Origin: Longispora albida DSM 44784
GTDB lineage: Bacteria; Actinomycetota; Actinomycetes; Mycobacteriales; Micromonosporaceae
Assembly: GCF_000379825.1 (NCBI RefSeq)
Contig: NZ_KB903835.1
Coordinates: 246,216-310,215 of the forward strand
DNA: 64,000 nucleotides
Direction: 5' to 3'
Below, in pieces: positions 1 through 7,246 of the stretch (its first letter is position 1; each line of letters starts with the position of its first letter). Position numbers and translations under genes: made by a program. Under the pieces are notes generated by a model. It was not told the origin of the DNA. It did no database searches and saw only the letters and a list, made by a program, of their open reading frames with translations.

Positions 1-773
1 CCGCGCTCCGGCCCCAGGGTGATCTGCGGTTCCGCAGCGGCGAGGTCGAGGACCGCTGGGAGCTGACCGAGCGGCTGGCCGCGACCCCGGGCTGGGCCAA
101 CGACCCCGGCAGCTGGGACGTCAACCTCGAACCGGACGAGGAGGGCACCGTCGCCGAGATCGGCGCGCTGTTCCTCACCCAGCGGCTCGGCGAGCTGCAC
201 CGGATGCCGGCCTCGACGAATCCGCTGATCGCAGCGGTACTCGTCCGGCTGGCCAAGATCGAGGACGGTCAGACGGTGCTCGACCCCTTCTGCGGGGCGG
301 GCACGCTGCTCGTCACGGCGGCGGAGATGGCCAGGCCGGGCCTGCTGGTCGGTACCGAGCTCCGCCAGCGCTGGGCCGAGCTGGCCGAGGCGAACCTGGC
401 GGGCCGCGACCTGCCCGGTACCGTGCTCCGCGCCGACGCGCAGGCCGTCCCGCTGGCCGGCGACAGCGTCGACCGGATCGTGGCGAACATGCCCTTCGGG
501 AAGAGGGTCGGCTCGCACACCGCGAACCTCGACCTCTACCCGGCCGTGCTGCGTGAGGTGGCCAGGCTGCTCCGGCACAACGGCCGGGCCGTGCTCTTCA
601 CCGACGACAAGCGGCTGTTCAAGGAGACTGTCCAGCGCACGCCCCTGCTCCGCGTGATTAAGGAAATCATGCTGGAACGGGGCGGACTCCACCCAACCGC
701 TTATGTCATTACTAAACGGGGTAGTGCACGCGCATCGGCCCGGCGCGCCGGTTCAAGGTACAAAATGGGCTAA
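1..773 (+). CDS. RNA (guanine-N2) methyltransferase, THUMP/UPF0020 type, 5' truncated
   Basis: The reading frame is open from the first bases of the window, so only the C-terminal part of the gene is present; the internal ATG at 204 is not the start. The visible part is a class I SAM-dependent methyltransferase domain: motif I reads DPFCGAGTLLVTAAE and motif IV reads NMPFGKR, the NPPF/Y-like catalytic signature of base N-methyltransferases. The sequence before motif I (RMPASTNPLIAAVLVRLA) matches the linker seen in UPF0020/TrmN/RlmL-like enzymes that follow a THUMP domain. It probably modifies tRNA or rRNA guanine; the exact target cannot be told. The THUMP domain would lie upstream of the window. 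Confidence 0.8.
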   Translation, partial: ALRPQGDLRFRSGEVEDRWELTERLAATPGWANDPGSWDVNLEPDEEGTVAEIGALFLTQRLGELHRMPASTNPLIAAVLVRLAKIEDGQTVLDPFCGAGTLLVTAAEMARPGLLVGTELRQRWAELAEANLAGRDLPGTVLRADAQAVPLAGDSVDRIVANMPFGKRVGSHTANLDLYPAVLREVARLLRHNGRAVLFTDDKRLFKETVQRTPLLRVIKEIMLERGGLHPTAYVITKRGSARASARRAGSRYKMG

Positions 774-800
774 AGTTGCGCAGCGCAAAAGGGGGACGCT

Positions 801-2498
801 GTGCACAGAAAACCAATAATCGCCCTCGCCCTGATGATTGCCGGAACGTTGCTGGCCGCACCGGCCAGCGGCGGTCCCGGCCGGGCCGACGGTGTCTGCG
901 ATGACGAGGGCTACCAGGTCAGGGCCGAGGAGGACAACTCTCCGTCGACCTTCTACCGGTACGACATCTCGGAGAACATCGCATACGAGATCACCAAGTT
1001 CACCCAGACGGTGAACGGGATCGGCTATTCCGAGCCGCAGAAACTCTTCTACGGCTTTTCCCGGCTGAACAACGGCCAGCCCTACTCGGACAGGCTCGGC
1101 CGGATCCTCACCATCACGCCCGGCGGCCAGGTCACCGACATGGGCGGTGTCCGCAACCTCAAGGCTCTCGGCCTGCCGAACTACGCACTCAACGGCGTCT
1201 ACAACGGCGCGATCGACTCGAACAAGTACTACCTGCGCGACGACACGACGCTCTACGTCGTCGACATCGACCCGCAGAGCCCGACCTACCTGAACCTGCT
1301 CGACAGCAAGGTCATCCAGGGCAAGGGCTACTTCGGCGACTGGGACTGGAATCCTGTCGACAGCAAGCTCTACGGCGTGTCGACGCTGGACCCGAACGAC
1401 CCGCGCCTGGTGAGCGTCGACCCGGCGACCGGCGTGCTCACCGACCTCGGCCACCCGGCCGGGCTGACCTCCGGTGACCAGCACGGCTCGATCTACGGGG
1501 CGGTGTTCATCACCCCGGACGGCACGATGTACGCGATCAACAACGACGAGGACGGTACCGAGCGCAGCCGGATGTTCCGCATCCAGCTGACCGTGGTCCC
1601 GTACGTCGCGACGCCGCTGGCCACCGGCCAGGTCGTCTACCACAACGACGGCGGGGACTGCCTCCAGGCGGAGGACTTCGGCGACGCGCCCGACAGCTAC
1701 CACACGATGTACGCGAACGCCGGTCCCCGGCACCAGATCACCGAGCCGAGCCGCCCGGAGATCGTTCTCGCCCTCGGCGACAAGATCGACTCGGAGCGGG
1801 ACGGCCTGCCGGGTACCGGTGCCGACGGCGACGACAACCAGCCGCCGGACGACGAGGACGCGTTCACCGCGCCGCTCAACATCCCCTCGTACGCGCCTGC
1901 CACGCTGGACGTCCCGATCCACAACTCGGCGAAGCTCGCTGGCACCGTGGCCGGCTGGATCGACTACGACCGCAACGGCACCTTCGACGCGGGGGAGCGC
2001 GCGATGGGCCCGGTCTCCGGTGCCGAACGGGAGACCGTGAAGCTGACCTTCACCCCGCCGCCAGCCAAGCGGTCCGGGGCCAAGGAGGCCGACGGGCCCT
2101 CCTACGCCAGGTTCCGGCTGTACCCGGGCACGATCGCCGACCCCCTGCCCACCGGGCCGGCCTCCGGCGGCGAGGTCGAGGACTACGCGATCACGCTGCT
2201 GCCCCCGGTCGTGCCGGGCGGTAACCCGCCTGGCGGTAACCCGCCGGCCAATCCTCCGGCGGACCCGCCCGGTAACGAGCCCCCGGCTCTCCCGGTCGGC
2301 AGTGGCCCCGCACCGGCAGGCGACCCGGACCCGTCGTCCGGCGGACCAGCCGCGATGGGGCCGGACGGCCTCCCCGTCACCGGCCGCCGCTCGGCACCTC
2401 TCCTTCCGATGGGCGCCGGATTCATACTGGTGGGAGCGCTTCTCCTCGGCTCGACGGTGCGCAGGTCGCGCAGCCCCTTGCGGAAGATGCTTGCTTGA
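801..2498 (+). CDS. Secreted, sortase-anchored GEVED-domain surface protein
   Basis: A 565-residue surface protein. It starts at GTG 801, eight bases after a GGGGG Shine-Dalgarno stretch. Residues 1-24 are a signal peptide. Residues 30-290 look like a beta-rich propeller-type region (DUF6923-like, inference). Near 300 the motif EDFGDAPDSY begins a GEVED domain, which ends with the diagnostic GGEVEDYAI near residue 460. A Pro/Gly linker (470-520) follows, then LPVTG, a hydrophobic segment and an RRSRSPLRK tail. This is a classic LPXTG cell-wall sorting signal, so a sortase should attach it to peptidoglycan. No sortase gene is in the window. The function is unknown; display or adhesion is plausible. 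Confidence 0.8.
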   Translation: MHRKPIIALALMIAGTLLAAPASGGPGRADGVCDDEGYQVRAEEDNSPSTFYRYDISENIAYEITKFTQTVNGIGYSEPQKLFYGFSRLNNGQPYSDRLGRILTITPGGQVTDMGGVRNLKALGLPNYALNGVYNGAIDSNKYYLRDDTTLYVVDIDPQSPTYLNLLDSKVIQGKGYFGDWDWNPVDSKLYGVSTLDPNDPRLVSVDPATGVLTDLGHPAGLTSGDQHGSIYGAVFITPDGTMYAINNDEDGTERSRMFRIQLTVVPYVATPLATGQVVYHNDGGDCLQAEDFGDAPDSYHTMYANAGPRHQITEPSRPEIVLALGDKIDSERDGLPGTGADGDDNQPPDDEDAFTAPLNIPSYAPATLDVPIHNSAKLAGTVAGWIDYDRNGTFDAGERAMGPVSGAERETVKLTFTPPPAKRSGAKEADGPSYARFRLYPGTIADPLPTGPASGGEVEDYAITLLPPVVPGGNPPGGNPPANPPADPPGNEPPALPVGSGPAPAGDPDPSSGGPAAMGPDGLPVTGRRSAPLLPMGAGFILVGALLLGSTVRRSRSPLRKMLA

Positions 2499-2502
2499 GG
2501 GA

Positions 2503-2520
2503 TAGTTGCGTAGTCAACTA
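2503..2520. promoter_or_regulatory. Candidate operator (inverted repeat) before the pirin gene
   Basis: TAGTTG and CAACTA face each other across 6 bases, ending 4 bases before the pirin Shine-Dalgarno. The repeat lies between the stop of the upstream gene and the pirin start. Its size and symmetry suit a MarR-type dimeric repressor, which is inference. No such regulator is adjacent. Confidence 0.4.
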
Positions 2521-2535
2521 CTTCAGGAGGTAGCC

Positions 2536-3525
2536 ATGCCAGCCATCACCGCCGACACCCTGGCCCTGCCGCGGGTGCCCGTGCTCCCGCAGCAGGAGAC
2601 CAGGTGGCGTCCGGTGACCCAGGTGGTCACGGCGCACAGCCAGCTGGAGGGCGGGGGCTTCCGGGTCCGGCGGCCCTTCCCCGGCATGGACCTGCCGCTG
2701 GCCGACCCCTTCCTCCTGCTCGACCAGATGGGTGCCACGGACTACGCCCCCGGCGAGGCCAAGGGCGCGCCGTGGCACCCGCACCGGGGCTTCGAGACCG
2801 TCACGTACATGATCGACGGGGAGATGCGGCACGACGACACCCACGGTGGCGGCGGCCTGATCACCGACGGCGGCACCCAGTGGATGACGGCCGGATCGGG
2901 CATCCAGCACCAGGAGATGCCCTCGGACCGGCTGCTCCGCTCCGGCGGCGTCATGCACGGCGTGCAGCTCTGGGTCAACCTGCCGAAGTCCGCCAAGTGG
3001 GCCAAGCCCAAGTACCAGGACATCGGGCCGGGCGACATCACCCTGCTGTCCTCACACGACGGTTCCTCGCTGATCCGGATCATCGCGGGTGAGGTGGCCG
3101 GGCACTCCGGCCCCGGTTCGACCCACACCCCGATCACGTACCTGCACGCGACCGTCGCACCCGGCGCCCGCCTCGACCTCGCCTGGCCGGAGGAGTTCAA
3201 CGCCCTCGTCTACGTGCTCGGCGGGCGCGGCCACGCCGGTACCGACGGGCGCCCGCTCGACGAGGGGCAGCTCGCGGTGTTCGGGCCGGGGGAGGCCATC
3301 ACGGTACGGGCGGCCGACAGCCAGCCGCAGGCCCACCAGGCCGGCTGGGAGATCCTGGTCCTGGGCGGGCTGCCGATCCGCGAACCGGTCGCCAGGTACG
3401 GCCCGTTCGTCATGAACACGCGCGAGGAGATCATCCAGGCCTTCGAGGACTTCCAGGCCGGGCGGATGGGAGTCATCCCGGCCGAGAAGATCCCCCACCT
3501 GGGCACGACGGACGAGAACCTCTAG
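2536..3525 (+). CDS. Pirin family protein
   Basis: A 329-residue bicupin of the pirin family. The start is ATG 2536 because AGGAGG lies five bases upstream; an in-frame TTG at 2506 has no such site. The N-terminal cupin carries the pirin metal-binding signature: HPHRGFETVTY near residue 80, then HDD and a second His/Glu pair in GSGIQHQEMP near 120. The C-terminal cupin (about 190-290) ends with the usual GGLPIREPV. Bacterial pirins are iron-binding proteins; some show quercetin dioxygenase activity and others bind metabolic enzymes, so the substrate here is open. The Nudix gene follows after nine bases, suggesting co-transcription. Confidence 0.9.
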   Translation: MPAITADTLALPRVPVLPQQETRWRPVTQVVTAHSQLEGGGFRVRRPFPGMDLPLADPFLLLDQMGATDYAPGEAKGAPWHPHRGFETVTYMIDGEMRHDDTHGGGGLITDGGTQWMTAGSGIQHQEMPSDRLLRSGGVMHGVQLWVNLPKSAKWAKPKYQDIGPGDITLLSSHDGSSLIRIIAGEVAGHSGPGSTHTPITYLHATVAPGARLDLAWPEEFNALVYVLGGRGHAGTDGRPLDEGQLAVFGPGEAITVRAADSQPQAHQAGWEILVLGGLPIREPVARYGPFVMNTREEIIQAFEDFQAGRMGVIPAEKIPHLGTTDENL

Positions 3526-3534
3526 TTTGGCCTC

Positions 3535-3927
3535 ATGGAGATCACGCGCGAGGTGGCCGTCATCGTCCTGACCAACGCGAACGGACAGGTGCTCATGCAG
3601 CACCGCACCGAAGACGCCCACGTCGACCCGGGCCGGTGGACCCCGCCGGGCGGCCGCCTCGAGCCGGGCGAGACCCCGCTGCTCGCAGCCCAGCGCGAAC
3701 TCTACGAGGAGACCGGCCTGGCCGCGTACCTCAAGGCAGGCCAGGTCGTCGAGCGGATCGCCTCCGACGGTGCCGGAGTCAGGTACCACATCTTCTCCGG
3801 CACCACGGAAGCCGAGCAGCACGACGTCGTGATGGGCGAGGGTCAGGCGATGGTGTTCCTGACCCGCGCGGAGATCACCACCAAGCCCCTGACCGGCATC
3901 GCCCAGACCATCTTCGGGACGCGCTGA
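3535..3927 (+). CDS. Nudix hydrolase
   Basis: A 130-residue single-domain Nudix pyrophosphohydrolase. The Nudix box is complete: G-RLEPG-E-TPLLAAQ-RE-LYEETGL, near residues 41-63, with the metal-binding REXXEE glutamates in place. Family members cleave nucleoside diphosphates linked to another moiety. The flanking residues are generic, so the substrate (oxidised dNTP, NDP-sugar or other) is not known. It starts at ATG 3535, nine bases after the pirin stop, without a strong ribosome site, consistent with translational coupling in a two-gene operon. Confidence 0.88.
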   Translation: MEITREVAVIVLTNANGQVLMQHRTEDAHVDPGRWTPPGGRLEPGETPLLAAQRELYEETGLAAYLKAGQVVERIASDGAGVRYHIFSGTTEAEQHDVVMGEGQAMVFLTRAEITTKPLTGIAQTIFGTR

Positions 3928-4032
3928 CCGGCCCGGCCGGGGGTCGGAATCGTCGTCCTTGACGCACCCGCGTCGTCGCTGCCTTCCGGCTGTGGAAAAC
4001 CTCTCCTCTCTGGGGGGACAAAAGCCTGCAAC

Positions 4033-4130
4033 TTACCCACAGCTACCCCACAGCCTGTGGATAACCCTGTGGACAACCTGTGGATAAGCCTGTGGGTAAC
4101 TCGCGGAAGCTGTGGATAACCTGTGGATAA
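4033..4130. promoter_or_regulatory. Cluster of DnaA boxes (candidate DnaA-titration or control site)
   Basis: Four perfect copies of TGTGGATAA (TTATCCACA on the minus strand) start at 4056, 4079, 4111 and 4122. Near copies are TGTGGACAA at 4068 and TGTGGGTAA at 4091. Two opposed variants lie just upstream: TTACCCACA at 4033 and TACCCCACA at 4044. Start-to-start spacing is 12, 11, 12, 20 and 11 bases, about whole helical turns, so the six tandem boxes face the same side. No dnaA or dnaN flanks the cluster, so it is not a standard oriC. It lies just upstream of the gene at 4189, whose likely -10 (TACACT, 4155-4160) is 25 bases away. Confidence 0.7.
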
Positions 4131-4188
4131 CCCGGTGCGAGCCGACGGCGGTCCTACACTCGGCAGGAGCCGGCAACCGGGAGGATTT

Positions 4189-4749
4189 ATGGCTGACGGT
4201 ACAAAAACCTTCGGCGGCAGGACGCCGTTGTACGCGGTGCTGCTCCTGATCGGGTTCGTGGCGCTGATCGGGGGCCTGGTCTGGGCGTTCGGCGGAAGCG
4301 GAGGCGGAAGCGGGAGCGCCAACAAGACACCGCAGGCCCAGCCGAGCGGCTCGCCCAGTCTGACGGGGCCGCCGTCCGACGGCGGGTTCGAGTTCACGCC
4401 CGGCGAGGTGAGCTGTGGCGTGGCACGAGTGGGCGACGACAAGCTGAACAAGGCGCCCCAGGGGCAGTACTGCCTGGTCACGGTGAAGGTGAAGAACGTG
4501 ACGGCCCAGCCGCTCGTGTTCTCCGACTCGCTCCAGCAGGCCGTGACGGCCGCCGGTGCCGAGATCCGCAGTGATCCGGTGGCCGGGGTCTACGCCAACG
4601 GGCAGAACCAGGGGCTCGTGCGGGACATCCCCGCCGGGGCCGAGGTGACCGGGATCGTGGTCTTCGACATCCCCAAGGAAACGAAGATCGCGAAGCTGGA
4701 GCTGCACGGCGCGCTGAACAGCAAGGGCGTGACGGTACCCGTGGGCTAG
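4189..4749 (+). CDS. Membrane-anchored DUF4352-like protein
   Basis: A 186-residue protein starting at ATG 4189 with GGGAGG five to ten bases upstream. Residues 1-12 are polar, 13-34 form one transmembrane helix, then a Gly/Ser linker and a low-complexity stretch to about residue 65. The rest is an extracytoplasmic Ig-like domain resembling the DUF4352/telokin-like (MPT63) fold: YCLVTVKVKNVTAQPLVF is the typical central strand pair, followed by a late GIVVFDIP strand. The function is unknown. Its TAG stop is part of the CTAG into which the downstream insertion sequence jumped, so the protein was left intact. The DnaA-box cluster lies directly upstream. Confidence 0.7.
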   Translation: MADGTKTFGGRTPLYAVLLLIGFVALIGGLVWAFGGSGGGSGSANKTPQAQPSGSPSLTGPPSDGGFEFTPGEVSCGVARVGDDKLNKAPQGQYCLVTVKVKNVTAQPLVFSDSLQQAVTAAGAEIRSDPVAGVYANGQNQGLVRDIPAGAEVTGIVVFDIPKETKIAKLELHGALNSKGVTVPVG

Positions 4750-5736
4750 GTGTACTGACCCGTGAGGTTGGGGACGCGGCTGGCGGGTGGTTTGCCTGCT
4801 AGCGCGGTGTGGCCGCGGTGGTGATTGTAGGTGTGGAGCCAGGGACCGAATGCTTCGCGGCGTTCGGTTTCTGTCGTGTAGGGGCGTGCGTAGGCCCATT
4901 CGTCGGCGAGGGTGCGGTTGAAGCGTTCAACTTTCCCGTTGGTCTGGGGCCTGTAGGGGCGGGTGTGTTTGCAGGTGATGCCGGCCGCTGTGAGGGTGTC
5001 GCGCCAGAGGAACGACTTGTAGCAGGAGCCGTTGTCAGTCAAGACGCGTTCGACGGTGATGCCGCAGCTGGTGAAGAACGCGTTCGCCCGGTGCCAGAAC
5101 GCGACGGCGGTTTCCTTGGTCTCGTCAGCCAGGATCTCGCTGTAGGCCAGGCGGGAATGGTCATCGACGGCATTGTGGATGTAGCTGTAGCCGATTTTCG
5201 GTTTGCCGTGAGGGTATCGGGCGGTAGTGGTGCGTTTGCGGTTCTGCAGCCCGGCGCTGCGGTCAGTGACGCGATGGCCTCCGCCATCGGGAATGTTGCC
5301 CAGCTTCTTGATGTCAACGTGCACCAGCTCGCCTGGCCGGTCGCGTTCGTAACGGCGGACAGGCTGTGACGTGGACCGGTCCAGGTGACTGAGCCTGGCC
5401 AGCCGGTAGCGGGCCAGGACCCGGTGAACCGTGGCCGGGTTCAGGCCGAGCAGGAACGCGATCCGGGCCGGACCCCATCGGCGGGCAAGACGGACCTTGA
5501 TGATCCGCCGTTCAACGCGTGCCGGGAGTCCGTGACGGGCTGGACGCGGGCCGGCTCGACCGGTCGGCCATGCCCGCTTCGCCGAGCAGGCGGTACCGGC
5601 CAGCCCAGCGGCCCGCTGTCGTCGCCGACACTTGAAACCGCTCCGCCGCCCGCCGCAACGGCCAGCCATCATCCACAACACAACGGGCAAGCCGCAGCCT
5701 GCCCAGCTCCGACAACGGTGCATTAGCGTGAACCAC
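4746..5736 (-). pseudogene. IS481-like transposase, frameshifted
   Basis: A DDE transposase of the IS481 type in two frames. The N-terminal part starts at GTG 5736 (MVHANAPLSELGRLRL) and contains the helix-turn-helix, then hits a stop at 5512. The C-terminal part continues in another frame from VERRIIKVR, with the catalytic residues Asp (VHVDIKKLG), Asp (VLTDNGS) and Glu (KVERFNR). Removing one T near 5511-5516 joins the frames as RTPGTRERRIIK, so a single-base insertion is the likely cause. No slippery heptamer is visible. The C-terminal frame runs through the inverted repeat and stops at the TAG of the flanking target CTAG, outside the element. Confidence 0.85.
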
Positions 5737-5843
5737 TGAAGTCTCCTGGCCGAGGGTGTGCTGTCTGGTAGCTCCACACCTCGCCAGGAGACTTCACCCA
5801 CGTCAAGCCCCAGCCACGTCACCAACCTCCATGGTCAGTACAC
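4750..5843 (-). mobile_element. IS481-family-like insertion sequence
   Basis: An element of about 1.09 kb with terminal inverted repeats. Both ends start GTGTACTGACC, and 28 of the first 33 bases after the leading G agree between the two ends. It is flanked by CTAG on both sides (4746-4749 and 5844-5847), the target duplication; IS481 itself is known to prefer NCTAGN targets. If the outermost G/C pair belongs to the target rather than the element, the boundaries shift by one base. It carries one transposase gene on the minus strand, broken by a frameshift, and a strong hairpin between the right end and the start codon. Confidence 0.85.
5737..5796 (-). promoter_or_regulatory. Hairpin in the insertion-sequence leader, directly before the transposase start
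   Basis: Arms 5737-5760 and 5775-5796 are complementary apart from two bulged bases, with a 14-base loop. The structure begins immediately upstream of the GTG start. Transcripts reading in from outside the element would fold here and hide the start, a known way for insertion sequences to limit transposase made from outside promoters. That role here is inference. Confidence 0.5.
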
Positions 5844-5886
5844 CTAGGCGGTCCCAGCTCGACGGTGGTGGTGTCGCGTGAACGAC

Positions 5887-5922
5887 GGAGCCGCGTGCCT
5901 GAGGTGTCAGGCGCGCGGCTCC
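5887..5922 (-). terminator. Terminator of the NlpC/P60 gene
   Basis: A 16-base-pair stem with one G-U pair and a GGTG loop, lying 30 to 65 bases after the stop of the NlpC/P60 gene. It also faces the insertion sequence end. Confidence 0.75.
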
Positions 5923-5951
5923 TTCGCAGGTACAGAGGAAAAGGTTGTGCT

Positions 5952-6929
5952 CTAGGAGATCTTGTAGCGGGGGCGGGCGTAGGCGGTCGGGGTCTCGCCG
6001 CCGATGTCCAGCTGCGCGATCTTCACGACGTCGCCGGGTTGCGGGGCGTGGATGACCTTGCCGTCGCCGATGTAGAGCGAGACGTGCCGGTCGCCGCCGT
6101 AGAAGACCAGGTCGCCGGCCTTCAGCTCGGAGCGGGTGATCCGCTGCGAGGCGTCGCGCTGCCAGCCGGTGTAGTGGCCGAAGCTCACGCCGCCCTGCGC
6201 CCAGGCCGCCAGGGTCAGGCCGGAGCAGTCGAAGGAGTTCGGGCCGGCCGAAGCCCAGACGTACGGCTTGCCGAGCTGGGCCATCGCGAAGGCCACTGCC
6301 TTGCCGGGCGGGCCGCCGATGAACGGCGGGACGTAGTCGATCCGCTGGCCGTTGCGGCTGGCCCGGTCCTTGTAGGCGGCAGTGCGCTGGTTCTGCAGCT
6401 GCTCCATGTCCCTGGTGATCGAGACCTTCTTGGCCGACAGCTCCGACTCCATCTTCTGCTGGGAGTCCAGCAGGCCCTGGATCTTCTTCCGCTCGGCCTC
6501 GAGCGGGGCCTTGAGCTTGTTCAGCTCGTCGATCTGCTTGCGCTCGCTGCCGCTGATCGCGTCGAGCAGGGTCAGCTGGTCGAGCATGATGGTGGGCGAT
6601 CCGCCGCCGAGCAGTGCGTTGGCCGTGCTGGCCGAACCGCCCTTGTACGCCGCGGCGGAGATCTGCCCGATCCGGGCAGCGGCGACGTCGACCTGGTCCT
6701 GGAGAGGCTTGACCCGCTTGGTGGCCGCCTCGACCTCAGCCTTGGTCTTCTTCAGCTCGCCGGATGTCTTGTTGTACTGCTCGACCGTGGTCTCCAGCGC
6801 CGCCCACTTGGCGTCGAGCTGGCGCTCCAATTCGTCGATGTCGTCGGCGTGGGCGCTACCGGTCAGGCTCAGCACGAGGGCTGCGGTGGCTGCGACCACG
6901 GCGGCTAACACTCCGCGGGAAGCTCTCAA
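5952..6929 (-). CDS. Secreted NlpC/P60 peptidoglycan endopeptidase with coiled-coil
   Basis: A 325-residue cell-wall hydrolase. Residues 1-28 are a signal peptide (TTG start, MRASRGVLAAVV). Residues 30-190 form a long coiled-coil (ELERQLDAKWAALE onward), as in RipA-like enzymes. Residues 205-325 are the NlpC/P60 domain: catalytic Cys in DCSGLT, His in HVSLYIG and a third polar His in VIHAPQPGD. The family cuts the D-Glu to meso-DAP stem-peptide bond. GAGAGGAAGAAGGAG lies upstream of the TTG; an in-frame GTG six codons later is an alternative start. Expression is probably set by the c-di-AMP riboswitch just upstream, as is common for actinobacterial wall hydrolases. Confidence 0.93.
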   Translation of the reverse strand: MRASRGVLAAVVAATAALVLSLTGSAHADDIDELERQLDAKWAALETTVEQYNKTSGELKKTKAEVEAATKRVKPLQDQVDVAAARIGQISAAAYKGGSASTANALLGGGSPTIMLDQLTLLDAISGSERKQIDELNKLKAPLEAERKKIQGLLDSQQKMESELSAKKVSITRDMEQLQNQRTAAYKDRASRNGQRIDYVPPFIGGPPGKAVAFAMAQLGKPYVWASAGPNSFDCSGLTLAAWAQGGVSFGHYTGWQRDASQRITRSELKAGDLVFYGGDRHVSLYIGDGKVIHAPQPGDVVKIAQLDIGGETPTAYARPRYKIS

Positions 6930-6954
6930 CGGGTCTGCGGCTCCTTCTTCCTCT

Positions 6955-7085
6955 CACCGCCTACCGGGTTAGCTGACGGGTTCGGACGGGAAGATCGCCC
7001 TACAGGCACTGCTTACTGAACGCAGTGCCCGACTCACCCCAACTAGCTCTGGGTCCCCGATTCGTACCGTGACGACTCGGCGGTG
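6955..7085 (-). promoter_or_regulatory. c-di-AMP riboswitch (ydaO-yuaA type)
   Basis: Read on the minus strand, the region has the conserved blocks of the ydaO class in order: CCGCC (P1, 7079-7083), GGGGACCCA, TTGGGGTGA, TAGGGCGATC, then GAACCCGTCAGCTAACC and GGCGG (6957-6961), which closes P1. About 130 bases, ending 26 bases before the start of the wall hydrolase. Actinobacterial members usually control RpfA- or NlpC/P60-type genes, which matches this context. Confidence 0.9.
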
Positions 7086-7136
7086 CCCGGCCGGTGGCTC
7101 CCCTTGCGGAGCGCTGAAACCGGACGAACGAACCCC

Positions 7137-7166
7137 AGGCTAGAGGCTCCGCGACGGGATTAACAA
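7137..7166 (-). promoter_or_regulatory. Promoter for the riboswitch/NlpC transcript
   Basis: On the minus strand TTGTTA (7161-7166) and TAGCCT (7137-7142) are separated by 18 bases, a reasonable vegetative promoter. The start point would be near 7130, about 45 bases before the riboswitch. The rest of the stretch between 7085 and the dehydratase start at 7247 holds only an inverted repeat, GTAGCT-N4-AGCTAC (7193-7208), which could be an operator for the plus-strand gene. Confidence 0.5.
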
Positions 7167-7246
7167 GTTATGTGGCCGTGGTACTTCGTGCAGTAGCTAT
7201 CCAGCTACATAACGATGTGTCCCATCTGGTGGTTACCGTGGTGTTC

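Noticed and set aside
753..1922. Long minus-strand open frame opposite the GEVED protein gene
   Set aside because: Its sequence is Arg/Val/Asp-rich low complexity, a mirror of GC-rich codons, and the plus strand has a signal peptide, domain and sorting signal.
4033..4130. DnaA-box cluster as the chromosomal origin
   Set aside because: No dnaA, dnaN, rpmH or gyr genes flank it, and the region is too short and not AT-rich. A secondary DnaA site fits better.
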